From positions 114,896 to 178,895 of the forward strand of contig NZ_JASLGE010000032.1 in assembly GCF_030150285.1 (NCBI RefSeq): a stretch of DNA of 64,000 bases. Direction: 5' to 3'. Source of the stretch: Pseudomonas sp. GTDB lineage: Bacteria; Pseudomonadota; Gammaproteobacteria; Pseudomonadales; Pseudomonadaceae. This document shows, piece after piece, positions 8,817-16,650 of this stretch. The number at the start of each line of letters is the position of its first letter. Positions within the stretch are counted from its first letter, which is position 1. The notes under the pieces are model-generated. The model was not told the DNA's origin and searched no databases. It was given only the letters and a program-made list of their open reading frames with translations. The position numbers and the translations under genes were made by a program.

Positions 8817-10142
8817 ATGCGCCCATACTCCATGCTTTGCTTATACACACTTGCTGCACTTGCCAGCACCGGCTCTCAGGTAGGTGCTTACGAGTTGTAT
8901 TCTCGGGACGACACCCACCTTAGTGCCAATCTGGAAGCCGCATTCGGCGCTTTTCACAGCCAGCAACGTTACGCGCCCTCTGGCCGATTGGCGCAGGGAT
9001 CGGCTTCCTGGCGTGAGGGCTACATTAAATATGGCCTGAGCGGCGATCAGGGCATCGGGGAAACAGGGGCGGCATATGGTGCGTTTGCCTTGCTCAGTTC
9101 CGGCACGTGGGGAGAGGGGGACGCAGCGGGTTTCAGCGACGGTTCTGAACGCACCACCCAGATCGAAGACGCCTACTTGGGGTGGCGTTCCGGTGCCCGG
9201 TTTGAGGCCCTTGGGGAAAACGGCGTTGACCTTTCTTTTGGCCGACAAAATATTGTGGTGGGCGACGGTTTCTTGATTCAGGGGGATGGTCTCAACTTGG
9301 GTCGAGGCACTAACGACGGTCAACTGAACCGCGGAGGGGCCTACTACCTGGCTGCACGCAAGGCGTTCGACAAAACGGCGGTGCTACGCATTGGCGGTCA
9401 AGAAGGTTGGCGTGGTGACTTGATGTGGCTCAAATCCGATAATCGGGCGCAGGCCGATACGCAGATGAACGTCGGTACGCTCGAACACGTGGCACAAGCC
9501 GGCACCGTCGGCCTGACCTATATTCACATTACCGATATCAGCAAGCAGTATGCCTCGCCGCTTCAACTTGAACGGGACGGAATGAAGACGTACAGCGTGC
9601 GCGCATCGGGCAATGCGGGCGTACATAACCTGTTCCTGTCGGGTGAGTACGCCAGCCAGCATAAACCCGACGCCTCAAATGAAAACGCGTGGTACATGGA
9701 GGCCGGCTGGACGTTCGCGAACACGCGGTGGGCACCGGGGGTCAGCTACCGTTACAGCCGATTTTCGCAAGGGTATGACACGCTGTTCTATGGTTTGAGC
9801 CGTGGTTACGGGACGTGGTTCCAGGGCGAAGTGGCGGGTAACTATGCTGGCCCTTTCAATAGCAATTCGCGCATCCAGAACGTGACGCTCAAAGCCTCTC
9901 CCCTGGAGAACCTGACGGTAGGCGCGTTGTATTTCCATTACGACACCCTTGATCGCCGCCTGGGCAATACCGATGGCCAGGAAGTCGACTTATATGCCGA
10001 GTGGCACGTTAATGAGAACCTGACGGTGATGCCGTTGGTGGGTTTCTACCGGCCCAGCAAAAGCGCAGAGCAGGGGGGGCTGCAGTTGGGCAACAACGAA
10101 ACAAACGTGTACGCCCAGCTAGTGTTTGCGATGGGGTTCTGA
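8817..10142 (+). CDS. Outer-membrane beta-barrel channel, possibly alginate-export/AlgE-like fold
   Basis: 441 residues. A signal peptide of about 22 residues ends near SQVGA. The mature part is an alternating-pattern barrel rich in Tyr, Trp and Gly, with the terminal strand VYAQLVFAMGF ending in Phe as BAM substrates do. The arrangement (YLGWRSG, DLSFGRQNIVVGDGFLIQGDG) recalls the alginate_exp family used by pseudomonads as substrate-specific channels. The assignment is by pattern only. The ATG at 8817 is chosen because GGAAG precedes it and the signal peptide then starts correctly; an ATG 39 bp upstream is less suitable. It probably admits the substrate of the neighbouring catabolic genes. 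Confidence 0.75.
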   Translation: MRPYSMLCLYTLAALASTGSQVGAYELYSRDDTHLSANLEAAFGAFHSQQRYAPSGRLAQGSASWREGYIKYGLSGDQGIGETGAAYGAFALLSSGTWGEGDAAGFSDGSERTTQIEDAYLGWRSGARFEALGENGVDLSFGRQNIVVGDGFLIQGDGLNLGRGTNDGQLNRGGAYYLAARKAFDKTAVLRIGGQEGWRGDLMWLKSDNRAQADTQMNVGTLEHVAQAGTVGLTYIHITDISKQYASPLQLERDGMKTYSVRASGNAGVHNLFLSGEYASQHKPDASNENAWYMEAGWTFANTRWAPGVSYRYSRFSQGYDTLFYGLSRGYGTWFQGEVAGNYAGPFNSNSRIQNVTLKASPLENLTVGALYFHYDTLDRRLGNTDGQEVDLYAEWHVNENLTVMPLVGFYRPSKSAEQGGLQLGNNETNVYAQLVFAMGF

Positions 10143-10179
10143 TTGCAACCCAGGGGGTTAGACGCTGGCCTGAGGCATT

Positions 10180-10213
10180 CAGTCGCGTGGCGAGTCCATT
10201 CGCCACGCGACTG
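10180..10213. terminator. Perfect hairpin between convergent genes
   Basis: The arms CAGTCGCGTGGCGA (10180-10193) and their exact complement (10200-10213) flank a 6-base loop. It lies between the converging channel and exporter genes. There is no T-run, so it is either a bidirectional stop or a 3'-end stabiliser. Confidence 0.6.
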
Positions 10214-10237
10214 AGAGGAAGCCGCGCAGGGGCGATA

Positions 10238-12742
10238 TCAGCCTTCGCGCAACACCGTCAGGGGGCTGGCGTTCAAGGCGCGGCGTGTGCCAAACACACC
10301 GGCCCCTCCCACCATCAGGGCTCCCGCCACCGGCAGCAGCAACAGCCACGGGTGTGGCTGCCAAGGCAGGTCGAAGGCATAGCGATAGAGCACCAGGCTC
10401 ACCAGTTCGGTGCCCAGCGCTGCAAGCAGGCCGCTGGTTGCGCCCAGCAGGCCGAACTCGATGCGCCGTACCTTGATCAGCAATTGCCGTTCGGCCCCCA
10501 GTGCGCGCAGCAGCGCACCTTGGCGAATGCGTTCGTCCAGGGTGGACTGCAAGCCGGAAAACAGCACGGCCATGCCGGCGGCCAATACAAACAACAACAC
10601 GTATTCAACCGCGATCGTCACTTGCGCCAGAATGCTGCGCAACTGCCCCAACAAGGCTTCAATGGGCAAAATGGTGACAGCTGGGAAACTGCGTGACAGC
10701 TCGATGATTTCCTTGTCATGCCCCGGTGCCAGATAAAAGCTGGTGAGATAGGTGGCAGGCAAGTCCTGCAGGGTGCCCGGCTGGAAGATCATAAAGAAGT
10801 TCGGTTGGAAGTTGTCCCAGTTGATGCTGCGCAAACTGGTGACCCGGGCTTCACGGTTGACGCCGGCCACGGTAAATACCAGGTGATCGCCCAGTTTCAG
10901 TTTCAGGCTTTCGGCCACCTTGGCCTCGACCGACACGCCGGGTATGCCCTCGGCGGGCTGCTGCGTCCACCAAGTGCCCGCGGTTACTTCGTTGCCCGCA
11001 GGCAGGTCGGCGGCCCAGGTCAGGCTCAGATCGCGCTGGATGGCTCTGTCGCCGCTGGAGTCCTTGCTGACGATGTCTTGCACCGCTTCGCCATTGATAC
11101 TGATCAAGCGCCCGGGTACCACCGGGTAGAGCGGTGCCGCCTGGGCCTGAAGTTCATGCAGGCGCGTGCCGAAGGTGTCTTTGTCGGCGGGCAGGATGTT
11201 CAGCGCGAAGTAGTTGGGCGCGTCTTTGGGCAACTGGTTTTGCCAAGTGTCCAGCAGTTCACCGCGCAACAGGGCAATCAAGGCCATGGAGAGCAGGATA
11301 AGGCCGAATGCCAGGGCTTGCCCGGCGGCCGCAAGCGGGTGTCGCAGCAGTTGGCCCAGCCCCAGACGCCATGGCAACGATGCGCCTGCCAATAGCCGAC
11401 GCAGGCTTTGCAAGCCCAGCAGCAACAGGCCACCCAGCACCAGCGCGGCAACCACCCCGCCGCCGAGCAGGGCGAAGGTCAGAACCAGGTCCAGGCTCAT
11501 GCGCCACATGATCAGCCCGAGAGCGAAGAGGGCAGCGCCGTACACGGTCCAGGTACTGGCCGGCACGGGCAGCATGTCGCGCCGCAAGACGCGCAACGGC
11601 GGCACGCGCCCCAAGGCGGCCAAGGGAGGCAGGGCAAACCCGGCCAAAGCGACCAGGCCGGTGCCCATGCCGGCAATGGCTGGCATCAAGCCACCGGCCG
11701 GTACATTGCTCGGCAGCAAGTCGTGCAGCAGTGCAAACAGCCCCATTTGCGCGAGCCAGCCGAGCAAGGCACCGGCCACACAGGCCAGAAGCCCGAGTAC
11801 CGCCAGTTGCAGGGTAAACAGCCACAGCGTTTCCCGGCGTGACAGCCCCAGGCAACGCAGCAGGGCGCTGGCATCGAAGCGGCGGTTGGCGAACCGGGTG
11901 GCCGACAGTGCCACGGCCACACCTGACAGCAGCACGGCTACCAGGCTGGCCATGTTCAGGTAGCGTTCGGCTTTGCCCAGTGCGCCGCCGATCTGCTGGT
12001 TGCCATCACGGCCGTCCAGCAAGCGCTGGTTGACGTCCAGGCCTGGCTGGATCACATCCCGATAAGCCTGGAGTGCCGAAGGCTCCCCGCGCCACAGTTC
12101 GCGGAAATTGACGCGGCTGCCCGGCTGTACGATGCCGGTGGCTTGCAGGTCTTGCAGGTTAATCAGCACCCGTGGGGTGAAACTGTACAAATTGCCGGTA
12201 CGGTCGGGTTCGTACGTCAGGATTCGGCCGATGTTGACGGTTTTCGAGCCCACGTCGATCTCGTCGCCCACTTTCAGGTCCAGTGCGGTCAATAGCCGCG
12301 ACTCTACCCAGGCTTCGCCCGGCTTTGGCCCGCCGCCTGGCTGTTCTTCGGCGTAGGGTTGCGCAGTACTCTTGAGTTCACCGCGCAAGGGGTAGGCGTC
12401 GTCGGCCGCCTTGATGCTGGATAACTGAATGCCGTTATCGGTGGCGATCACACTGGAGAACTCTACGACGCGGGCATGTTGCAGGCCCAGTTCCCTGCCG
12501 ACGCGCAGTTGTTCGTCGCGGGCTGGGGAACTGCCTTCAAGCACCAGGTCGGCCCCCAGGAACTCAGTGGCGCGCAGCACCATGGCACCGTTGAGGCGTG
12601 CACCGAAATAGCCGATGGCGGTGCTGGCCGCCACGGCAACCAGCAAAGCGAAGAACAGAACCCGCAACTCGCCGGCGCGGGCATCGCGCAGCAGTTGGCG
12701 GACGGCGAGGCTGAACAGACGTAACAGCGGCAGGCGTGCCAT
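10238..12742 (-). CDS. ABC transporter permease, FtsX/MacB-like (YbbP type)
   Basis: 834 residues, the long double-FtsX layout of YbbP: an N-terminal membrane segment, a large periplasmic part, then two clusters of hydrophobic segments (about 260-500 and 720-820). Each cluster has the FtsX pattern, including ALLRALGAERQLLIKVRR. The ATG at 12742 shares its A with the stop of the ATPase gene (TGATG), so the two are translationally coupled; the open frame begins one codon earlier with a TTG. With the ATPase it forms an inner-membrane machine that is thought to move or extract lipophilic molecules or lipoproteins. Its substrate is unsettled. Confidence 0.9.
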   Translation of the reverse strand: MARLPLLRLFSLAVRQLLRDARAGELRVLFFALLVAVAASTAIGYFGARLNGAMVLRATEFLGADLVLEGSSPARDEQLRVGRELGLQHARVVEFSSVIATDNGIQLSSIKAADDAYPLRGELKSTAQPYAEEQPGGGPKPGEAWVESRLLTALDLKVGDEIDVGSKTVNIGRILTYEPDRTGNLYSFTPRVLINLQDLQATGIVQPGSRVNFRELWRGEPSALQAYRDVIQPGLDVNQRLLDGRDGNQQIGGALGKAERYLNMASLVAVLLSGVAVALSATRFANRRFDASALLRCLGLSRRETLWLFTLQLAVLGLLACVAGALLGWLAQMGLFALLHDLLPSNVPAGGLMPAIAGMGTGLVALAGFALPPLAALGRVPPLRVLRRDMLPVPASTWTVYGAALFALGLIMWRMSLDLVLTFALLGGGVVAALVLGGLLLLGLQSLRRLLAGASLPWRLGLGQLLRHPLAAAGQALAFGLILLSMALIALLRGELLDTWQNQLPKDAPNYFALNILPADKDTFGTRLHELQAQAAPLYPVVPGRLISINGEAVQDIVSKDSSGDRAIQRDLSLTWAADLPAGNEVTAGTWWTQQPAEGIPGVSVEAKVAESLKLKLGDHLVFTVAGVNREARVTSLRSINWDNFQPNFFMIFQPGTLQDLPATYLTSFYLAPGHDKEIIELSRSFPAVTILPIEALLGQLRSILAQVTIAVEYVLLFVLAAGMAVLFSGLQSTLDERIRQGALLRALGAERQLLIKVRRIEFGLLGATSGLLAALGTELVSLVLYRYAFDLPWQPHPWLLLLPVAGALMVGGAGVFGTRRALNASPLTVLREG

Positions 12743-13425
12743 CAAGGCTCCAGCGGGCCGACCAAATGGCCAGCGTCAAGGCGGATCAGGCGCCGGCACC
12801 GATGGGCCAGGCGTTCGTCGTGGGTGACCAGTACCAGCGTGGTGCCACGCTCCTTGTTCAGTTCAAAGAGCAAGTCGGTGATGCGTTCACCCGTGTGGCT
12901 GTCGAGGTTGCCGGTAGGTTCGTCGGCAAACAGCACCGCCGGGTCGGCGGCAAATGCCCGGGCAATGGCCACACGTTGCTGCTCGCCCCCGGACAGTTGG
13001 CGCGGAGTGTGGCTCAGGCGTTGGCCCAGCCCCACGCGTTCCAGCAAGTGGCGGGCGTGTTCGCGGGCATCCTTGCGGCCGTCAAGTTCCAGCGGCAGCA
13101 TGACGTTTTCCAGCGCGTTGAGGCTGTCCAGCAATTGGAACGACTGGAACACGAACCCGACGTGCTCGGCGCGTACGCGCGCGCGTTGGTCTTCATCGAG
13201 GGTGCTGAGGGCGTGTCCGGCCAGGGTCACCTCGCCCTCGCTGGGCAGGTCCAGCCCGGCCAGCAGACCCAAGAGGGTGGATTTGCCGGAACCCGAGGCA
13301 CCGACGATCGCCAGGCTGTCGCCCTTGTTCAGTTCAAGACTTAAAGCGTGCAGGATGGTTAACTCGCCTTCCGCGCTGGGAACCACTTTGCTAAGGTTCT
13401 GCGCGGTGAGAATACGTTCGCCCAT
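12742..13425 (-). CDS. ABC transporter ATP-binding protein, YbbA/LolD-like
   Basis: 227 residues with all ATPase motifs: Walker A GASGSGKS near residue 42, Q-loop FVFQSFQLL, signature LSGGEQQRVAIARA, Walker B VLFADEPTG and the H-loop VTHD. The length and the LDEDQRARVRAEHVGFVFQ segment are typical of the LolD/MacB/YbbA group. It works with the overlapping permease. Its ATG is only 10 bp from the ATG of the divergent tesA, an arrangement also known for ybbA/tesA in enterobacteria. Confidence 0.93.
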   Translation of the reverse strand: MGERILTAQNLSKVVPSAEGELTILHALSLELNKGDSLAIVGASGSGKSTLLGLLAGLDLPSEGEVTLAGHALSTLDEDQRARVRAEHVGFVFQSFQLLDSLNALENVMLPLELDGRKDAREHARHLLERVGLGQRLSHTPRQLSGGEQQRVAIARAFAADPAVLFADEPTGNLDSHTGERITDLLFELNKERGTTLVLVTHDERLAHRCRRLIRLDAGHLVGPLEP

Positions 13426-13435
13426 GGAGAATCCA

Positions 13436-14041
13436 ATGCGTGTGTGGTTATTAAGTGCTGCTCTGGCCCTGATGTGTACGGCACAGACGGCAACGGCGGG
13501 AACAATTCTGATCGTTGGCGATAGTATCAGCGCGGCTTTCGGCCTGGATACCCGTCAGGGGTGGGTGACGTTGCTTGAGCAGCGGCTCAAGCAAGAGGGT
13601 TACAAGGATAAGGTGGTCAATGCCTCAATCAGCGGGGACACCAGTGCTGGCGGGCTCGCGCGGTTGCCTGCGCTGCTTGGCGAGCATAAACCTGAGGTGG
13701 TTGTACTGGAGCTGGGGGCCAATGATGGCTTGCGTGGCCAGTCGCCAGCGCAATTGAAACAAAATCTTGCAGCCATGATAGAGGCTTCCCAAAAGGCCGG
13801 GGCCAAAGTGCTGCTGCTGGGCATGCAACTGCCGCCCAATTATGGCGTGCGCTACACCCAGGCCTTTGCCGAGGTTTACAGTGAATTGGGCCGTGAAAAG
13901 CAAGTCGCGCGGGTGCCCTTCTTTATGGAAGGCGTGGGCGGCCAGCCCCAGTTAATGCAGGCAGATGGGCTGCATCCGGCCGCCAATGCCCAGGGAGTTT
14001 TGCTGGATAACATGTGGCCGGCGTTAAAACCTCTGCTTTGA
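13436..14041 (+). CDS. tesA: Periplasmic arylesterase / acyl-CoA thioesterase I, GDSL family
   Basis: 201 residues. The signal peptide MRVWLLSAALALMCTAQTATA is followed by ILIVGDSISAAFG, with the nucleophile Ser30 of the SGNH hydrolases. Further blocks are the oxyanion Asn in LGANDGL and the Asp177-His180 dyad in DGLHP. The ATG at 13436 has GGAG 6-10 bases upstream, and that Shine-Dalgarno region fills the whole gap to the divergent ybbA-like start. It hydrolyses acyl and aryl esters and thioesters in the periplasm. Confidence 0.95.
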   Translation: MRVWLLSAALALMCTAQTATAGTILIVGDSISAAFGLDTRQGWVTLLEQRLKQEGYKDKVVNASISGDTSAGGLARLPALLGEHKPEVVVLELGANDGLRGQSPAQLKQNLAAMIEASQKAGAKVLLLGMQLPPNYGVRYTQAFAEVYSELGREKQVARVPFFMEGVGGQPQLMQADGLHPAANAQGVLLDNMWPALKPLL

Positions 14042-14099
14042 TGCTTTTCTAGTGGCAGTGTTTCGGCTAATGTGGCGCCCCCTCGATCTGGAGCCCCCG

Positions 14100-14393
14100 A
14101 TGTCACGTCCTGCCTGGTCTTTATATGCCTATCAACTGATCGAGCCCGATGAGCAGCTCGATTTGTTCGCCTGCCAGGAGGTACGGGTGCATTTGGTGAC
14201 GCGCCAACTGGAGCTGGGTGGCACGATTGATCGCACACTCTGCGGCTCTTTGTTGCCCGCGCAACCGCGCTGGTCAGATGTGACCCGCAAGGTGTTTCAA
14301 GACCATCGGTTGTGCCCGTTGTGCCGAGCAATTATCGAGTCGCAACGCCGTGGTACAGAACCGATCTGGCCTGAATTGCGCTTTGAACTATGA
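14100..14393 (+). CDS. Conserved hypothetical protein with a CPLC motif
   Basis: 97 residues from the ATG at 14100 (MSRPAWSLYAYQLI). No signal peptide or membrane segment. There are four cysteines: one in FACQE, one in TLCGS and two in LCPLCRAI near the C-terminus. The pairs could bind a metal, but the spacing is not a standard zinc finger. It follows tesA by 58 bp in the same direction and may be co-transcribed. I do not recognise the family and assign no function. Confidence 0.65.
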   Translation: MSRPAWSLYAYQLIEPDEQLDLFACQEVRVHLVTRQLELGGTIDRTLCGSLLPAQPRWSDVTRKVFQDHRLCPLCRAIIESQRRGTEPIWPELRFEL

Positions 14394-14503
14394 TCCAACC
14401 TGTCTAACCGCTTAAGGCGAGGTACGCGGCCTCCTGGCTCATCAACCTGACGTGTACACTGCCCCCATTTTGTCCCCCGTTGATTATACGAAGGATGTTC
14501 CGG

Positions 14504-15532
14504 ATGTTGTCGCGCCTACCTGCCGTCACCCGCTACCTGTCAGCTGCCGCACTGTGTGTTGCGGGGCCTGTTTCTGCGCTTGAGTTCCCATTACCGCCAC
14601 CCGGCGAAGATGTGGTGGGCCAAGTGCAGGTCATCAAGGGCCAGTTCAAGGATACGTTTACCGATCTGGGTAGCCAGTACGAGTTGGGCTATTCGGAAAT
14701 GGTTGCTGCCAACCCGGGGCTGGATGCCTGGTTGCCGGTCAAGAAAAATGCGGACGGTACAGAGATCGACACCGATATTGTGCTACCGACCCAGTTCATT
14801 CTGCCGCCGGGCAAGCGCGAAGGCATCGTGATCAACCTGGCCGAGTATCGGTTGTATTACTACCCGAAAGACCAAAACAAGGTGTACACCTTCCCGTTGG
14901 GGATTGGCCGCGAGGGGTGGGGCTCGCCGTTGGGCAACACGCGTATCACCGCGAAGACGCCTAACCCGACCTGGACGCCGCCCGCCTCGATCAAGGCCGA
15001 ACACGCCTTGAACGGTGATCCGCTGCCGAATGTGGTGCCGGCCGGCCCTGATAACCCGCTGGGGCCTTTCAAGTTCACACTCGGGATGCCGGGTTACCTG
15101 ATTCACGGTTCGAACGCGAAATTCGGTATTGGCACGGGCACCAGCCATGGGTGTTTCCGCATGTTGAACAAGAACGTGCTTGAAATGGCCAAAATGGTGC
15201 CGGTGGGCACACCGGTCAGAATCATCAACGAGCCTTACAAATTGGGTGTCAGTGGTGGCAAGGTCTTCGTTGAGGTGCATGAACCTTTGAACGTCAAGGA
15301 CGGTTCGCTGATTGCCAAGAGCGACAAATCGCACCTGACCGATCAAGAAAAGCAAGACAAGTACGCATTGTTTATCAACTTCCTGCTCAAGCATCCCGAC
15401 CTGGAAAGCCTCATTCAGATCGACAAGGATGAAGCGTTCCCTGTCGTGGTGGCCGAGACGGGAATCCCTGCACCCATCGGTATTGCCCATACAGTGGCAC
15501 CTCAGGCGCAGTCCTTGGACTACGTGCAGTAA
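14504..15532 (+). CDS. Periplasmic L,D-transpeptidase (YkuD domain, ErfK/YbiS-like)
   Basis: 342 residues. A signal peptide runs to about residue 25 (VSALEFPLP). A LysM-like stretch near 45-80 (YSEMVAANPGLDAWLP) precedes the YkuD domain at about 105-240. The catalytic motif is IHG...TSHGCFRM, with the Cys in SHGCxR. Such enzymes attach Braun-type lipoprotein to meso-DAP or make 3-3 crosslinks. The neighbour OprI is the Pseudomonas counterpart of Lpp, so OprI anchoring is an attractive role (inference). The ATG at 14504 is chosen because AAGGA lies 8 bases upstream; the ATG at 14495 sits directly on that sequence. Confidence 0.9.
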   Translation: MLSRLPAVTRYLSAAALCVAGPVSALEFPLPPPGEDVVGQVQVIKGQFKDTFTDLGSQYELGYSEMVAANPGLDAWLPVKKNADGTEIDTDIVLPTQFILPPGKREGIVINLAEYRLYYYPKDQNKVYTFPLGIGREGWGSPLGNTRITAKTPNPTWTPPASIKAEHALNGDPLPNVVPAGPDNPLGPFKFTLGMPGYLIHGSNAKFGIGTGTSHGCFRMLNKNVLEMAKMVPVGTPVRIINEPYKLGVSGGKVFVEVHEPLNVKDGSLIAKSDKSHLTDQEKQDKYALFINFLLKHPDLESLIQIDKDEAFPVVVAETGIPAPIGIAHTVAPQAQSLDYVQ

Positions 15533-15543
15533 GTAAACGGTCC

Positions 15544-15581
15544 AAAAGCCGCCGCGGTTAATCACCCCGGCGGTTTTTTTT
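15544..15581 (+). terminator. Rho-independent terminator of the L,D-transpeptidase gene
   Basis: A GC-rich stem built on CCGCCG/CGGCGG, with an A-run before it and eight Ts after it, 11 bp past the stop codon. Confidence 0.85.
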
Positions 15582-15611
15582 GACCGGCGGAATGAATAAT
15601 GAGCAGGCAAT

Positions 15612-15643
15612 AAAAAAGCCGGCCCATTGGATGGGCCGGCTTT
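15612..15643 (-). terminator. Rho-independent terminator of oprI
   Basis: The perfect 13-bp arms AAAGCCGGCCCAT and complement enclose a 2-base centre. On the minus strand the stem is followed by a run of six Ts, 22 bp after the oprI stop. Confidence 0.88.
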
Positions 15644-15665
15644 CGGTAACAATCCCGAAGGACTA

Positions 15666-15917
15666 TTACTTGCGGCTTGCTTTTTCAAGCATGCGCAGAG
15701 CACGTTCGTTTGCTTCATCAGCAGTCTGTTGTGCTTTTTGAGCAGCAGCCAGCGCTTCGTCAGCTTTACGGTAGGCTTCGTCAGCACGAGCCTGGGAACG
15801 TGCTGCTGCATCTTCAGTTGCAGTCAGACGGGCTTCAGTTTCTTTAGATACGCTGCTGCAACCGGTAGCCAGAACTGCGGCCAATGCCAGAGCAGAGAAT
15901 TTCAGAACGTTGTTCAT
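15666..15917 (-). CDS. oprI: Major outer-membrane lipoprotein OprI
   Basis: 83 residues, exactly the size of Pseudomonas OprI. The lipoprotein signal ends with the lipobox LATGC, lipid-bearing Cys20. The rest is one continuous Ala-rich heptad coiled coil (TEARLTATEDAAARSQARAD and on) ending in KASRK, whose terminal Lys is the usual site of peptidoglycan attachment. The ATG at 15917 follows GGGGAA; an upstream in-frame ATG would spoil the signal peptide. It is one of the most abundant envelope proteins, expressed as a single gene with its own terminator. Confidence 0.97.
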   Translation of the reverse strand: MNNVLKFSALALAAVLATGCSSVSKETEARLTATEDAAARSQARADEAYRKADEALAAAQKAQQTADEANERALRMLEKASRK

Positions 15918-16296
15918 CGTGTTCCCCTTCAAGGACTTTCTAATTAAAGCTGCTCCTTCAGAGTGAGGAAACAGCCGGCGTACATACTACCCATTACTTG
16001 TAGTAAGTAAACTGACCTAGCGCAAGATCGAAAAAAAATAATTGGCGAGTAATGCCAATAGGCTAGTTTTAACTGTTTGTGTATGAAAAACAGGCAGTTT
16101 TGCGTGTCGAGGGCAAGGTCAATAATGCATCGGCACGTGACTTGATACGCAGCGGTACGTCATAAGGTCTACCCCGACAAAAAATGAACCCGGGTTGCAG
16201 GGCCGAAGGCACTGCCGGTAGTGGCGAAGTAGTTCCCACGGCTGGAAAACAACAGTAATGTAGAGGTCCAGGTTCAAGACCCGCTAAGGAGCAATG
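15918..16296. other. Intergenic region between divergent oprI and GNAT genes
   Basis: 379 bp holding the oprI promoter and leader and, close to the right end, the ribosome-binding site AAGGAG (16286-16291) of the acetyltransferase gene. A minus-strand frame that covers part of it also runs antisense through the acetyltransferase and is not credible. Nothing else stands out. Confidence 0.5.
15997..16025 (-). promoter_or_regulatory. Possible sigma-70 promoter of oprI
   Basis: On the minus strand, TTGCGC (16020-16025) and TACAAG (15997-16002) are separated by 17 bp, about 80 bp before the oprI start. The -10 matches the consensus at only four of six positions. Confidence 0.35.
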
Positions 16297-16578
16297 ATGA
16301 GCGAGGCGTTGTCCATCCATCATGACCAGACAGCTCACCAGTTTGAAATCACTGTTGACGGTCATCGTGCCTATTTGACCTACATGGATCTGGGTAAGCA
16401 GACTCTGGATATCTATCGCACATTTGTTCCCAATGCCTTGCGTGGCCGCGGGATTGCGGCGGCATTGACCGAGCAGGCGCTCGATTACGCCGATAAAATG
16501 GGCTATCAGGTGATTCCTTCGTGCTCTTATGTCGAGTGCTACATGGAACGCCATCAGCGGGCCTCCGCTAAAATCTGA
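16297..16578 (+). CDS. Small GNAT-fold N-acetyltransferase (YjdJ/GTT1 type)
   Basis: 93 residues. The short GNAT core carries the acetyl-CoA loop VPNALRGRGIAAAL (pattern R/Q-x-x-G-x-G/A), followed by an ALDYADKMGYQVIPSCSYVECYMERH ending typical of the 90-100-residue YjdJ-like acetyltransferases. The substrate is unknown. Two ATGs are in frame; the second, at 16297, lies 5 bases from AAGGAG and is preferred over 16294. It is a single gene closed by a terminator. Confidence 0.88.
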   Translation: MSEALSIHHDQTAHQFEITVDGHRAYLTYMDLGKQTLDIYRTFVPNALRGRGIAAALTEQALDYADKMGYQVIPSCSYVECYMERHQRASAKI

Positions 16579-16591
16579 GCGTAGCCCCGCG

Positions 16592-16623
16592 AAAAAAAAC
16601 GCCGGCCTGCCGGCGTTTTTTTT
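16592..16623. terminator. Bidirectional rho-independent terminator
   Basis: The stem AACGCCGGC/GCCGGCGTT with eight As on the left and eight Ts on the right can stop transcripts from both sides. It lies between the convergent acetyltransferase and oxygenase reductase genes. Confidence 0.88.
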
Positions 16624-16650
16624 GGCTGTGATCCAGGCTCTGATGGTCTA

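Noticed and set aside
14783..15811. A 342-codon open frame antisense to the L,D-transpeptidase gene and running into oprI
   Set aside because: It crosses two strong terminators and overlaps two real genes.
16069..16554. A 161-codon minus-strand frame upstream of oprI
   Set aside because: It overlaps most of the acetyltransferase gene, and its translation shows no domain or start signal.
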